Assembly: GCA_005799745.1 (NCBI GenBank)
Contig: SYFY01000096.1
Span: forward strand, 1-37,862
From: Gammaproteobacteria bacterium
Lineage (GTDB): Bacteria; Pseudomonadota; Gammaproteobacteria; Pseudomonadales; Azotimanducaceae
DNA length: 37,862 bases
Direction of reading: 5' to 3'
In this document: in pieces, positions 27,489 to 35,328 of the stretch
How positions within the stretch are numbered: position 1 is the stretch's first letter
Layout: the number at the start of each line of letters is the position of its first letter
Translations under genes and position numbers: made by a program
The notes under the pieces: generated by a model
Told to the model about the DNA's origin: nothing
Seen by the model: the letters and a program-made list of their open reading frames with translations, nothing else
Databases searched by the model: none

Positions 27489-28574
27489 ATGCAGCCACTG
27501 ACCGAATCCACACTGTTGTCCCTTCGTCAGGAACTGGAGATCTGGGCCAAGTCGTTCGGTTTCGATGCGCTCGGGATCGCTGATCTTGACCTCACGGAGC
27601 ACGGATCACGCCTGCGCCAATGGCTGGAAGCAGGCAATCACGGCGAGATGGGTTATCTCGCACGCAATGTCGAAAAACGCTCCGACCCCACCAAGCTCAA
27701 GCCCGGCGTGATTCGCGCCATCGTCGTGCGCATGAACTATCTACCAGAAGGCACAAATCTCCCACTCACCCTTGAAGACCACGAACGCGGCTACATCGCA
27801 CGTTATGCACTCGGCCGTGACTATCACAAAGTGATCAGGCGTCGCCTTGCGAAACTCGCGGCGAGACTTGCCGACCGAATTGCACCACTGTCACTCGGCT
27901 ATCGTGTTTTCACCGACACCGGTCCCGTACTTGAACGCGCGCTCGCGGTTAAAGCAGGGTTCGGCTGGGTCGGTCGCAACAGCATGGTGATCGACGAGAA
28001 GGCAGGATCGTGGTTTTTTCTCGGTGAAATCCTCACCGATCTACCGCTCCCTGTAGATCCTTCCCACGATGACGATCAGTGTGGCGCCTGCCGGGCCTGT
28101 ATCCGCGTGTGTCCCACCGATGCGATTCGCGCTGATCGAACCATCGATGCCAGGCGCTGCATCAGCTACCTCACCATTGAGAACAAAGGGAATATTCCTG
28201 AAGAACTGCGCACCGCGATCGGCAATCGCATCTTTGGTTGTGATGATTGCCAGATTTGGTGCCCGTGGAACCGGGAAGCTGAAGCGACGCGTGAACCTGA
28301 CTATGCCCCCCGGGAAGCCCTCACCGATCGGCCACTCGATGAGCTCTTCGCGATGACCGAGGAAGAATTTCTCTTGGCCACCGAAGGATCAGCAATGCGT
28401 CGCATCGGTTATGAACAGTGGCAACGTAACCTGGCCGTTGCGTTGGGTAACGCGGCGCCTACGTTCGAACGCATCTCAGTGCTCAAGGAGCGCTTACGTG
28501 ACAGCACTCCACTGGCCGCTGAACACATTCAGTGGGCCATTGATCAGCTCAGCCGCAAAAACGTCTCGCGGTAG
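27489..28574 (+). CDS. queG: Epoxyqueuosine reductase QueG
   Basis: QueG is a cobalamin-dependent iron-sulphur enzyme that performs the last step of queuosine synthesis in tRNA. The 361 residues show the N-terminal substrate/cobalamin domain (RYALGRDYHKVIRRRL, FTDTGPVLERALAVKAGFGWVGRNS). Two [4Fe-4S] sites follow: CGACRACIRVCPTDAI with the later CISYLTIENKG, and CDDCQIWCPWNR. A HEAT-like C-terminus includes RNLAVALGN. Its last 31 bases overlap the 3' end of the convergent orn gene. It diverges from the nnr train, and its ATG lies 7 bases after a -10-like box. Confidence 0.98.
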   Translation: MQPLTESTLLSLRQELEIWAKSFGFDALGIADLDLTEHGSRLRQWLEAGNHGEMGYLARNVEKRSDPTKLKPGVIRAIVVRMNYLPEGTNLPLTLEDHERGYIARYALGRDYHKVIRRRLAKLAARLADRIAPLSLGYRVFTDTGPVLERALAVKAGFGWVGRNSMVIDEKAGSWFFLGEILTDLPLPVDPSHDDDQCGACRACIRVCPTDAIRADRTIDARRCISYLTIENKGNIPEELRTAIGNRIFGCDDCQIWCPWNREAEATREPDYAPREALTDRPLDELFAMTEEEFLLATEGSAMRRIGYEQWQRNLAVALGNAAPTFERISVLKERLRDSTPLAAEHIQWAIDQLSRKNVSR

Positions 28575-29083
28575 TACTTAAGCTCACCAAGAGATTCACG
28601 AATATCGGCCAGGGCGGTGTGACTACCCTGTTTCTTGAATCCGGATGCAACTTCGGGACGCCAACGACGCGCCAGTTCCTTGAGCGTGCTGACGTCGATG
28701 ATACGATAGTGCAACCACGCCTCGAGGACCGGCATGTAGCGATACAGGAAGCGCCGGTCTTGCCAAACGGTGTTGCCACAAAGGGGTGCAGTTTTTTCCG
28801 CACAATGTTCTTTGATGAACGCGAGGGTGCGTTGTTCTGCATCAGCGAGAGAGACGCCTACGCTGCGAACACGATCCAGAAGACCTGACTCGCCGTGTGT
28901 GCGTTGATTCCAGTCGTCCATTCCAGCAAGCACAGACTCGGGTTGGGAAATCGCAAACACTGGACCTTCGGCGATGACATTCAATGCGTCGTCGGTAACG
29001 AGCGTGGCGACTTCGAGGACGGTATCCCGATCCGGATCGAGCCCCGTCATTTCCATGTCCATCCAAACCAGTGTCGCAGCCAT
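28544..29083 (-). CDS. orn: Oligoribonuclease
   Basis: Orn is the essential 3'-to-5' exonuclease that clears di- and short oligoribonucleotides, including pGpG from c-di-GMP breakdown. The 179 residues have the DEDDh ligands: WMDMEMTGLD near the start, then TLVTDDALNVIAEGP, NRTHGESGL-like WNQRTHGESG, RFLYRYMPVLEAWLHYR, and HTALADIRESLGEL near the end. It is convergent with queG, overlapping it by 31 bases, and divergent from rhdA. Confidence 0.98.
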   Translation of the reverse strand: MAATLVWMDMEMTGLDPDRDTVLEVATLVTDDALNVIAEGPVFAISQPESVLAGMDDWNQRTHGESGLLDRVRSVGVSLADAEQRTLAFIKEHCAEKTAPLCGNTVWQDRRFLYRYMPVLEAWLHYRIIDVSTLKELARRWRPEVASGFKKQGSHTALADIRESLGELKYYRETFLRLS

Positions 29084-29087
29084 CGCA

Positions 29088-29987
29088 TTGCTCCTTGAAA
29101 ATCCTGACGTTCCATTTCATCGTGATCGGACTGACGATGCCACCGTCTTATCGACCCGAGCGTTCTGGAGAACCATCATCGCCGTCCCTGTCCTTTATGA
29201 ACCTGAAGCGCTTCGCACCCTCGACACCCACAATTGGCTGATTGTGCATGTCGCTGACCCCAATGCCTTTGTGCAGGCACATTTGCCTCATGCGCAGCTG
29301 GTGACCCCGCGAGAATTGGTCATAGGAACACCGCCTGCACCGGGCAAACTCCCGTCGAAAGAACAGATCGAGGCCACGCTCCAGCGGATCGGTTATCGAC
29401 CTGATCTACACATCGCCCTCTATGACGATGAAGGTGGTGGCTGGGCTGGACGCCTGGGTTGGACCCTTGATGTCATCGGTCACTCCAATTGGAGTTACGT
29501 CAACGGCGGCATTCACGCGTTACATGCCGCCGGGGTCCCGCTGGTGAGCGGGCCTCCAGAAACGGTGGCCGCAACCCAAGCCAGTATCAGAATCGAAACC
29601 ACGCCCATCGCCGAGATTGCTGACATCCTGCCGATCCTCGGCTCAAAGGATCACGTGATCCTCGATGCCCGCTCTCGTGAAGAATTTGAAGGGACTCGCG
29701 CTGCCGCTGCGCGTGTGGGCCACATTCCCGGTGCCGTCAACATCGATTGGCTGCGTCTGCAGGATCGAAACCGCCACACTAAATTGGTGGAAAATCTCGC
29801 GGCGCTGCTTGAAGACAACGGCGTGACCCGCGAAAAGACGGTGATCACGCACTGCCAATCCCATCATCGTTCCGGATTGACCTACATGGCCATGCGGCTC
29901 CTGGGTTATCCGAAGGTGAAGGCGTATCACGGCTCCTGGTCTGAATGGGGTAATCGGAACGATACACCGATCGAAGTGCTCTTTTAG
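29088..29987 (+). CDS. rhdA: Rhodanese-type sulfurtransferase, RhdA-like; start uncertain
   Basis: A two-domain thiosulfate sulfurtransferase. The N-terminal rhodanese domain is non-catalytic (YDDEGGGWAGRLGWTLDVIGH). The C-terminal domain has the active Cys in HCQSHHRSG, almost identical to the CQTHHRS loop of Azotobacter RhdA. The family start lies near VPVLYEPEALRTL (about 29181), but there is no ATG, GTG or TTG there. The nearest upstream is TTG 29088, which adds an unmatched ~30-residue leader without a ribosome-binding site. An ATC at 29178, preceded by GGAGA at good spacing, is an alternative. The rhdA-psd order is shared with Pseudomonas. Confidence 0.85.
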   Translation: MLLENPDVPFHRDRTDDATVLSTRAFWRTIIAVPVLYEPEALRTLDTHNWLIVHVADPNAFVQAHLPHAQLVTPRELVIGTPPAPGKLPSKEQIEATLQRIGYRPDLHIALYDDEGGGWAGRLGWTLDVIGHSNWSYVNGGIHALHAAGVPLVSGPPETVAATQASIRIETTPIAEIADILPILGSKDHVILDARSREEFEGTRAAAARVGHIPGAVNIDWLRLQDRNRHTKLVENLAALLEDNGVTREKTVITHCQSHHRSGLTYMAMRLLGYPKVKAYHGSWSEWGNRNDTPIEVLF

Positions 29988-30004
29988 GTGTAGGGGGAAT
30001 TCTC

Positions 30005-30847
30005 GTGAGTGTTTTTGTTACGGTGCAGAAGCTTCTGCCACAGCACCTGATCTCGCGTTTTGTCGGTTTTCTCGGGGCTTCGAGCCTACCTTTCATTCGC
30101 GCGCCATTTATCAACCTGTTCGCGAAAGCCTATGGCGTGAACATGATGGAAGCGGAGCGCGCAGATCTCGCCACCTATTCATCCTTCAACGACTTCTTCA
30201 CACGCACGCTCAGACCCGGCGTTAGACCCTACCCCGGCGATGCTGACCTCCTGCTTTGCCCGGCAGATGGTGTGGTGAGCCAATCGGGGAAAATCGAAAA
30301 GGGTTCACTCTTGCAGGCCAAGGGCATTCGTTACTCCTTCGAATCTCTTGCTGATGCCGCGGCAACCGAAGGGTTTGAAGGGGGTCAGTTTCTAACGATT
30401 TATTTGGCGCCCAAGGACTACCACCGCGTCCATCTGCCGATTGCCGGTGAGTTGACCCGAAGTGTCGCGATTCCTGGCGCTCTCTTTTCGGTGAACGCGA
30501 CCACGGAGCTCGAAATCGAAGGGCTCTTCAGTCGCAACGAACGCCTTGTCATGGCTTTCGATACCACCGTCGGCAAGATGCTGGTGATCATGGTCGGCGC
30601 CATGATTGTTGCCAGCATCGAAACAGCCTGGCCGGGGCCTCGTTCACCCTACCGGCGTAAACAAGTTGGCGCACACGCTTCCGGTTTCGCACGGGGTGAT
30701 GAAGTGGGCCGATTCCTGCTTGGATCTACCGTGATTCTCTGCTTCGAAAAAGATGCGGTGGAGCTGGACTCTCGTTTGATTGCAGGTCGCCCGGTGCGGA
30801 TGGGTGAGGCGATCGCGAGGCCAAAGATCTACCGCTTGAAGCGATAA
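30005..30847 (+). CDS. psd: Phosphatidylserine decarboxylase proenzyme
   Basis: Psd converts phosphatidylserine to phosphatidylethanolamine at the inner membrane after self-cleavage that creates a pyruvoyl group. The 280 residues include YSSFNDFFTRTLRPGVRP, CPADGVVSQSGKI, the conserved YLAPKDYHRVHLP, and the cleavage motif LGST with Ser241 becoming the pyruvoyl residue. The GTG start has AGGGGG at good spacing and lies 17 bases after rhdA. Confidence 0.97.
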   Translation: MSVFVTVQKLLPQHLISRFVGFLGASSLPFIRAPFINLFAKAYGVNMMEAERADLATYSSFNDFFTRTLRPGVRPYPGDADLLLCPADGVVSQSGKIEKGSLLQAKGIRYSFESLADAAATEGFEGGQFLTIYLAPKDYHRVHLPIAGELTRSVAIPGALFSVNATTELEIEGLFSRNERLVMAFDTTVGKMLVIMVGAMIVASIETAWPGPRSPYRRKQVGAHASGFARGDEVGRFLLGSTVILCFEKDAVELDSRLIAGRPVRMGEAIARPKIYRLKR

Positions 30848-30885
30848 CACACTCTTCTCACTCCTTCGAGGGTTGCGAGCGTCAC

Positions 30886-31101
30886 ATGTTTCAGGGTTTC
30901 GGTAACTGGATGATCGTCGCTGGCGTGGTGCTCATCCTCGCCGGTCTCGCCACGCACTTTGGCCTGCTCGGTTGGTTTGGCAACCTGCCAGGTGATATTC
31001 GATTTCGAAGAGGCGGGTTTCAACTGTTTATACCCATCACGTCGATGATCATCGCTTCACTGCTCTTCTCAGTGGTGATGATGGTATGGCGACGTGGCTA
31101 A
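30886..31101 (+). CDS. DUF2905 membrane protein
   Basis: A 71-residue protein with two transmembrane helices (about residues 8-28 and 48-67) joined by the family's conserved loop WFGNLPGDIRFRRGGFQLFIPITS. It is widespread and uncharacterised. It lies 38 bases after psd and probably shares its message. Its stop is 5 bases from the convergent epmA stop. Confidence 0.9.
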   Translation: MFQGFGNWMIVAGVVLILAGLATHFGLLGWFGNLPGDIRFRRGGFQLFIPITSMIIASLLFSVVMMVWRRG

Positions 31102-31106
31102 AGTGG

Positions 31107-31943
31107 TCAGACCCGGAATGTCAACGCCTGGTCCATGTGCGTGATCCCGTGTTTCAACATGAAGAGTCGATCAACACCGAGGGCGACGCCTGAAACCACC
31201 GGTAGCCCTGCATGCATTGCAGCGAGAAACGCATCGTCCAACGCGGACTCCTTTTTGCCGAGCGCACGACGGCGTTGATTGTCAGCCTCGAACCTGTTCT
31301 TGAGTTCACTGACATCACCATTTTCAAAATAGCCGTTGGCAATTTCGACGCCATCAACGATCAACTCAAAACGCGCAGCGCCTTGCCCATCCGGATGTAA
31401 TTGCGCTAATGACGCCTGGGCTTTAGGAAAGTGGGTGACAAACACACGCCCTGACAAGGCGGCGCACGCTTCTGCGTAGGCAAGATCAGCGTCGTCACCT
31501 TCGAGGCGCGATGGAACGAGCGTGTGGTACCGACGGTAGTCGTAGGTTGAGTAACCAAGCACATCGTTCACCAATGCGGCCACCTCGTTCATCAACGCGA
31601 CATCATCAAACCCTGGGCGATACCACTCGAGCAGCGTGAACTCCGGGTTATGCCATCGACCCCGTTCACCATCACGAAACACAGGGCCGAGTTGATAGAT
31701 AGCGCCAGCTCCCGCTGCGAGTAGTCGTTTCATCGGATACTCCGGAGAAACCTGCAGCCAGCCGTAACCCGGAACCTCGATGGAGTCGATCATCGGTTCG
31801 GTGACGGTGAAAGGCATCAGCACGGGTGTCTGAACTTCGATAACACCTCGCTGCTCGAAGAAGCGGCGGATCGTCGCGAGAAGGTGAGACCGCGCCACCA
31901 ACGCCTCCGGGTCAATCCCGGGGCGCCAGTTCGTATCGCTCAA
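31107..31943 (-). CDS. epmA: EF-P--(R)-beta-lysine ligase EpmA, short form
   Basis: EpmA (GenX, PoxA), a class II lysyl-tRNA-synthetase paralogue, attaches (R)-beta-lysine to EF-P. The 278 residues keep the class II motifs: RRFFEQRGVIEVQTPVL (motif 1), FRDGERGRWHNPEFTLLEWYRP (motif 2), and GVALGVDRLFML (motif 3). Substrate residues ELIVDGVEIANGYFE are also present. It is about 45 residues shorter than E. coli EpmA; the missing part is between LVNDVLGYS and RVFVTHFPKAQASLAQ, where the usual helical insertion is compacted. The N-terminal anticodon-binding domain is absent, as expected. It starts 5 bases after efp. Confidence 0.95.
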   Translation of the reverse strand: MSDTNWRPGIDPEALVARSHLLATIRRFFEQRGVIEVQTPVLMPFTVTEPMIDSIEVPGYGWLQVSPEYPMKRLLAAGAGAIYQLGPVFRDGERGRWHNPEFTLLEWYRPGFDDVALMNEVAALVNDVLGYSTYDYRRYHTLVPSRLEGDDADLAYAEACAALSGRVFVTHFPKAQASLAQLHPDGQGAARFELIVDGVEIANGYFENGDVSELKNRFEADNQRRRALGKKESALDDAFLAAMHAGLPVVSGVALGVDRLFMLKHGITHMDQALTFRV

Positions 31944-31948
31944 CTGGT

Positions 31949-32518
31949 CTACTTCACCCGGCTCATGTACTCGCGAGTGCGGGTATCGATACGGATCACA
32001 TCACCCTGGTTGACGAAGAGCGGTACGCGCACGGTTGCACCCGTCGCGAGTGTTGCCGGCTTGGTTGCACCGGTGGCGGTATCACCTTTGATGCCGGGCT
32101 CGCAGTCGGTAATTTCAAGTTCGACGAAGTTGGGCGCAGTCACTGAGATGGGCTGGTCATTCCAGAGCGTGACCTGGAATTTATCCTGCTCCTTCAACCA
32201 GTCCTTGGCATCTCTGACCAGGTCTTCAGACGCTGCCACCTGCTCGAAACTGCCGTCGGTCTTCATGAAGTTGTAGAACTCACCATCGTGGTAGAGATAT
32301 TCCATCTCTGCTTCGACGACGTCGGCACCTGGCAGTTGGTCACCCGATTTGATCGTGCGCTCCCAAACTCGTCCAGTTTTCAGATTACGAAACTTCACCC
32401 GGTTGAACGCCTGACCCTTGCCAGGTTTGACGAATTCGTTCTCGAGGATGGAGCAGGGGTCACCCTCAAGCATCACCTTGAGACCACTTTTGAATTCGTT
32501 GGTAGAGTAGACAGCCAT
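31949..32518 (-). CDS. efp: Elongation factor P
   Basis: EF-P binds ribosomes stalled at polyproline and promotes peptide bond formation. From the ATG at 32518 it is 189 residues. The loop VKPGKGQAF places the modified Lys at position 34, and the protein ends with the typical [21 protein letters not shown]. The Lys34 loop, with epmA and epmB beside it, indicates beta-lysylation rather than the arginine rhamnosylation of Pseudomonas. The open frame extends 42 codons upstream into epmB but without similarity. It is divergent from epmB, 33 bases apart. Confidence 0.98.
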   Translation of the reverse strand: MAVYSTNEFKSGLKVMLEGDPCSILENEFVKPGKGQAFNRVKFRNLKTGRVWERTIKSGDQLPGADVVEAEMEYLYHDGEFYNFMKTDGSFEQVAASEDLVRDAKDWLKEQDKFQVTLWNDQPISVTAPNFVELEITDCEPGIKGDTATGATKPATLATGATVRVPLFVNQGDVIRIDTRTREYMSRVK

Positions 32519-32551
32519 CAGCCGATACCGCCGCTTGCGAAAAAGGCGCGC

Positions 32552-33541
32552 ATGATACCCGCGAATCCCGAACCATGGGAGCCCAATGCCTGGCGGCTTC
32601 TGCTCAAGACTGCCATCCGTGACAGCACGACGTTGTGCCAACACTTAGGGTTAGACGTCGTCGACATCGATCGGGCGCCCGACTTTCCCGTTCGTGTCCC
32701 GTTTCCCTTTCTCCGGCGGATGGCCAAAGGCGACCCTAATGATCCGCTCCTGAAGCAGGTATTGGCGACCTCATCGGAGCGCGAAAAAGTAGACGGATTC
32801 GTGGCCGATGCAGTGGGAGAAACCGGCCGTTTCATCGCACCAGCATTGATGCAGAAATACGCTCATCGGGCGCTGCTGATCGCGAGCCCCGCCTGCGCGG
32901 TCCACTGTCGTTACTGTTTCCGGCGGCAATTTCCTTATGAGGCCCACGGTCCGTCGGTACTCGACCATGCAATGCAAGCCTTGGTGGCTGATCCTGAAAT
33001 CACCGAGATCATTCTTTCCGGTGGAGATCCGCTGACACTTCCGGACGAGGCATTCAGCGTATTGCTGATCCAGCTCTACGGCATTTCGCATCTTCGTCGC
33101 ATTCGCATCCACACACGCTGGCCGATCGTCATACCGGAACGCATCACTCAAGCATTATTGGATGTGTTTCAGGCATCTCCCAAGCCCATCACGGTGGTCG
33201 TGCACTGCAATCATGCCAACGAGCTCGATGCAGACACCGCGCGCGCATTCAAGTTGCTGCGAATCGCCGGTGTCACGCTGCTCAACCAAGCGGTGTTGTT
33301 AGGTGGCGTCAACGACGACACCGAACGGTTAAGTGAACTTTCGGAACAACTGTTCAATCAAGGTGTTCTCCCCTACTACCTTCACTTGCTCGATCCCGTT
33401 GACGGCGCACATCACTTTGACGTCAGCGCAGCGACCGGAATCGAACTGATTCGTGCGCTTCGTGATCGCCTTCCCGGTTACCTGGTTCCGCGTCTGGTGC
33501 GGGAAACGGCCGGAGAACCAGCCAAAACGTTGGTCATCTGA
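32552..33541 (+). CDS. epmB: EF-P lysine 2,3-aminomutase EpmB
   Basis: EpmB (YjeK) is a radical-SAM enzyme that converts (S)-alpha-lysine to (R)-beta-lysine for EpmA. From ATG 32552 it is 329 residues, starting [21 protein letters not shown]. The SAM cluster motif is Cys115-x3-Cys119-x2-Cys122 ([11 protein letters not shown]), followed by [14 protein letters not shown]. The pyridoxal-phosphate lysine is probably Lys325 in GEPAKT near the end. The upstream open frame overlaps efp and is not used. AAGG lies 8-12 bases before the start. Confidence 0.96.
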   Translation: MIPANPEPWEPNAWRLLLKTAIRDSTTLCQHLGLDVVDIDRAPDFPVRVPFPFLRRMAKGDPNDPLLKQVLATSSEREKVDGFVADAVGETGRFIAPALMQKYAHRALLIASPACAVHCRYCFRRQFPYEAHGPSVLDHAMQALVADPEITEIILSGGDPLTLPDEAFSVLLIQLYGISHLRRIRIHTRWPIVIPERITQALLDVFQASPKPITVVVHCNHANELDADTARAFKLLRIAGVTLLNQAVLLGGVNDDTERLSELSEQLFNQGVLPYYLHLLDPVDGAHHFDVSAATGIELIRALRDRLPGYLVPRLVRETAGEPAKTLVI

Positions 33542-33652
33542 AAACGTGCCGTCATCCCTAAACATGCGAATCAAAAGGGCTCCGCGCCTTTGACCCACGG
33601 AACTTTGAATCTGAATCGACAGGACACTGGCGCTTAGGTCCTGCCTGGTCCC

Positions 33653-33658
33653 TATAAT
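33653..33658 (+). promoter_or_regulatory. Consensus -10 box close before the PilZ-like gene
   Basis: A perfect TATAAT is followed by the G+C-rich discriminator GCGCGCCGC and, 10 bases after the box, by the ATG at 33669. Transcription would start near 33664-33666, leaving a leader of 3-5 bases. The -35 region (around 33630-33635) is weak. An ATG at 33657 overlaps the box and is therefore unlikely to be the start codon. Confidence 0.5.
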
Positions 33659-33668
33659 GCGCGCCGCT

Positions 33669-35304
33669 ATGGAAGAACCCCGACTGTTTACTCACCGCCT
33701 GCACGCCATCGCCACCGACCTTGATCAGTTGTCGGCCTGCGTGGCTGAGGCGGAATCGATGAACACTTGGATAGGCAGTTTGCCAATGGCCAATCTGCCC
33801 GCGACCACAGCGCATCTTCTTGGGCTGGTATCCGAGTTGCCGCGCCTCAGAACCGACTACCTCCGGCGCCTTGAACTGCTTGAAGCGATTCGCCCCACCG
33901 TCTACTACGTGTGTGCGCGGATTGACCGACAGAACGCTGCTTCGGGTATTCGCTGGAACGAATCCCTCGAAGACGCTCAGGCTCTGCAGCGAGCGCTCGC
34001 CCACGGATTTAAGTCCGTCGTCCTGGGAGCGCTACCTGTCGCTCAGGAAGATCGGGCGGCCAAAGATGCACTCGTCCAAGCGCTACATCGCGCACTCGCA
34101 GACTTGTCCCAGGTGTACTTGCGGTTTTCGCGTCACTATCTGGCGCCTGAAGCCGGTCACTGGCTGCACCTTAATCAACTGCTCCATATTGCGCGGGACG
34201 CTGGTTTTGCTGGCCATAAAGTGCGCGATCCTGAGCATCACAATCCTTCAACCACCTCCATCACGGACGCATGGCTACGACCCGCACTGCTCGCCATCGC
34301 CCGCCCCAACCAGTTGCGCAACAACGAGCTCAATCAACTTTTTAACGCGCTCGAACAGTGGAGCAATCAGGCATCCATTGTTTCTGAGCTGGGTGGTGGT
34401 TCTTGGCAAGTGGACCTCTTCAGCGACAGACCACCCCTGAAGATCGGTGCACCTCCTGGAAGTGAGCGCATGCTCACAATCAGTACCGACGTGCTCGCCT
34501 ACGAGCTTGAAGCCTTCCTTCAAGAAATTCCGAGCACTGTCCCTGTGCCCGAATATATCGGTGAGAAACTGCTTAGGCATTTGGTGGCCGTGTGGAGCCG
34601 CCCAAAATCACGGGACCACTCGCGGCTACTGATCGCTGACGAAGTAGAGGTCGGCATTGGTCTCCGCGTTGCCAGCGCGTGTTTTGCCCGCGAGGCCGAT
34701 GAACGTCGAGAGGATCGCCGCAATCTAGCACCCGAGCCGGAGGCGAATACGCCGCAGCCGCCTTTGGCGACTCATCGCACCCAGGCTACCGATACAAGCC
34801 CACTTGGATTCCGACTGCTTTGGCCGGAAGGGTTACCGCCCTCTGCGCAGATCGGCGAAATCGTCTCCGTGCGGGAAAAAGGACAGCCAGCAATGGCGGG
34901 TAGGAGTTTTGAGGTGGATCGGTGGTCAGCGTAGCGGTACCGCCGTGACTGGGATTGAACTGTTGGCACCGACCGCCGTACCCATTTCCGCCCGGGTCGT
35001 GCGCACTCGGGGTGGTATCTCCGGATTCGCCAAGGCACTGCTGCTGCCTGCGATCCCCAGCCAGAACCGGCCCGCGTCGATGATCACGCCGAGAGTGCCC
35101 TTCCAGCCCATGCAGAAAATCCAGATCCAGCGCGGGCGTATGCAGTCCAACGTCCACCTTGGCCACTGCATCGGACAAACCGAAAACTACAACCAGTTCT
35201 CATTCCGACTGCTGGGTAGTTACTTGGAAAACCGCCAAGGGGGTCTGACTATGGGAGCCCTGTCAGAACCAACTGGAGCACCTCGACCCACGAACGCAGA
35301 TTAA
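33669..35304 (+). pseudogene. PilZ-like c-di-GMP-linked protein with a +1 frameshift
   Basis: The first 410 or so codons run in one frame from ATG 33669 (MEEPRLFTHRLHA) and form a helical region of unknown fold. A possible PilZ-type end begins at DTSPLGFRLLWPEG, where D-x-S-x-x-G matches the PilZ c-di-GMP signature. The frame stops at 34934. The continuation WRVGVLRWIGG...GTAVTGIELLAPTAVP lies in the +1 frame and ends at 35304. Removing one base from AAAAAGG (34876-34882) restores VREKDSQQWRVGVLRW without a break, giving about 544 residues. The usual paired arginines before D-x-S-x-x-G are not obvious. It precedes a FimX-like gene, as a comparable gene does in Pseudomonas. The cause may be mutation, slippage or sequencing error. 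Confidence 0.7.
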
Positions 35305-35328
35305 GGACGATCGTGGTTCGCTACGGAT

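Noticed and set aside
32288-32551. N-terminal extension of EpmB
   Set aside because: It overlaps efp on the other strand and has no family similarity; ATG 32552 gives the normal length.
32519-32644. 42-codon extension of EF-P
   Set aside because: It runs into epmB; EF-P proteins begin at [10 protein letters not shown].
33571-33594. Terminator after epmB (AAAGG...CCTTT hairpin)
   Set aside because: The stem is short with a bulge and no T tract follows; not convincing.
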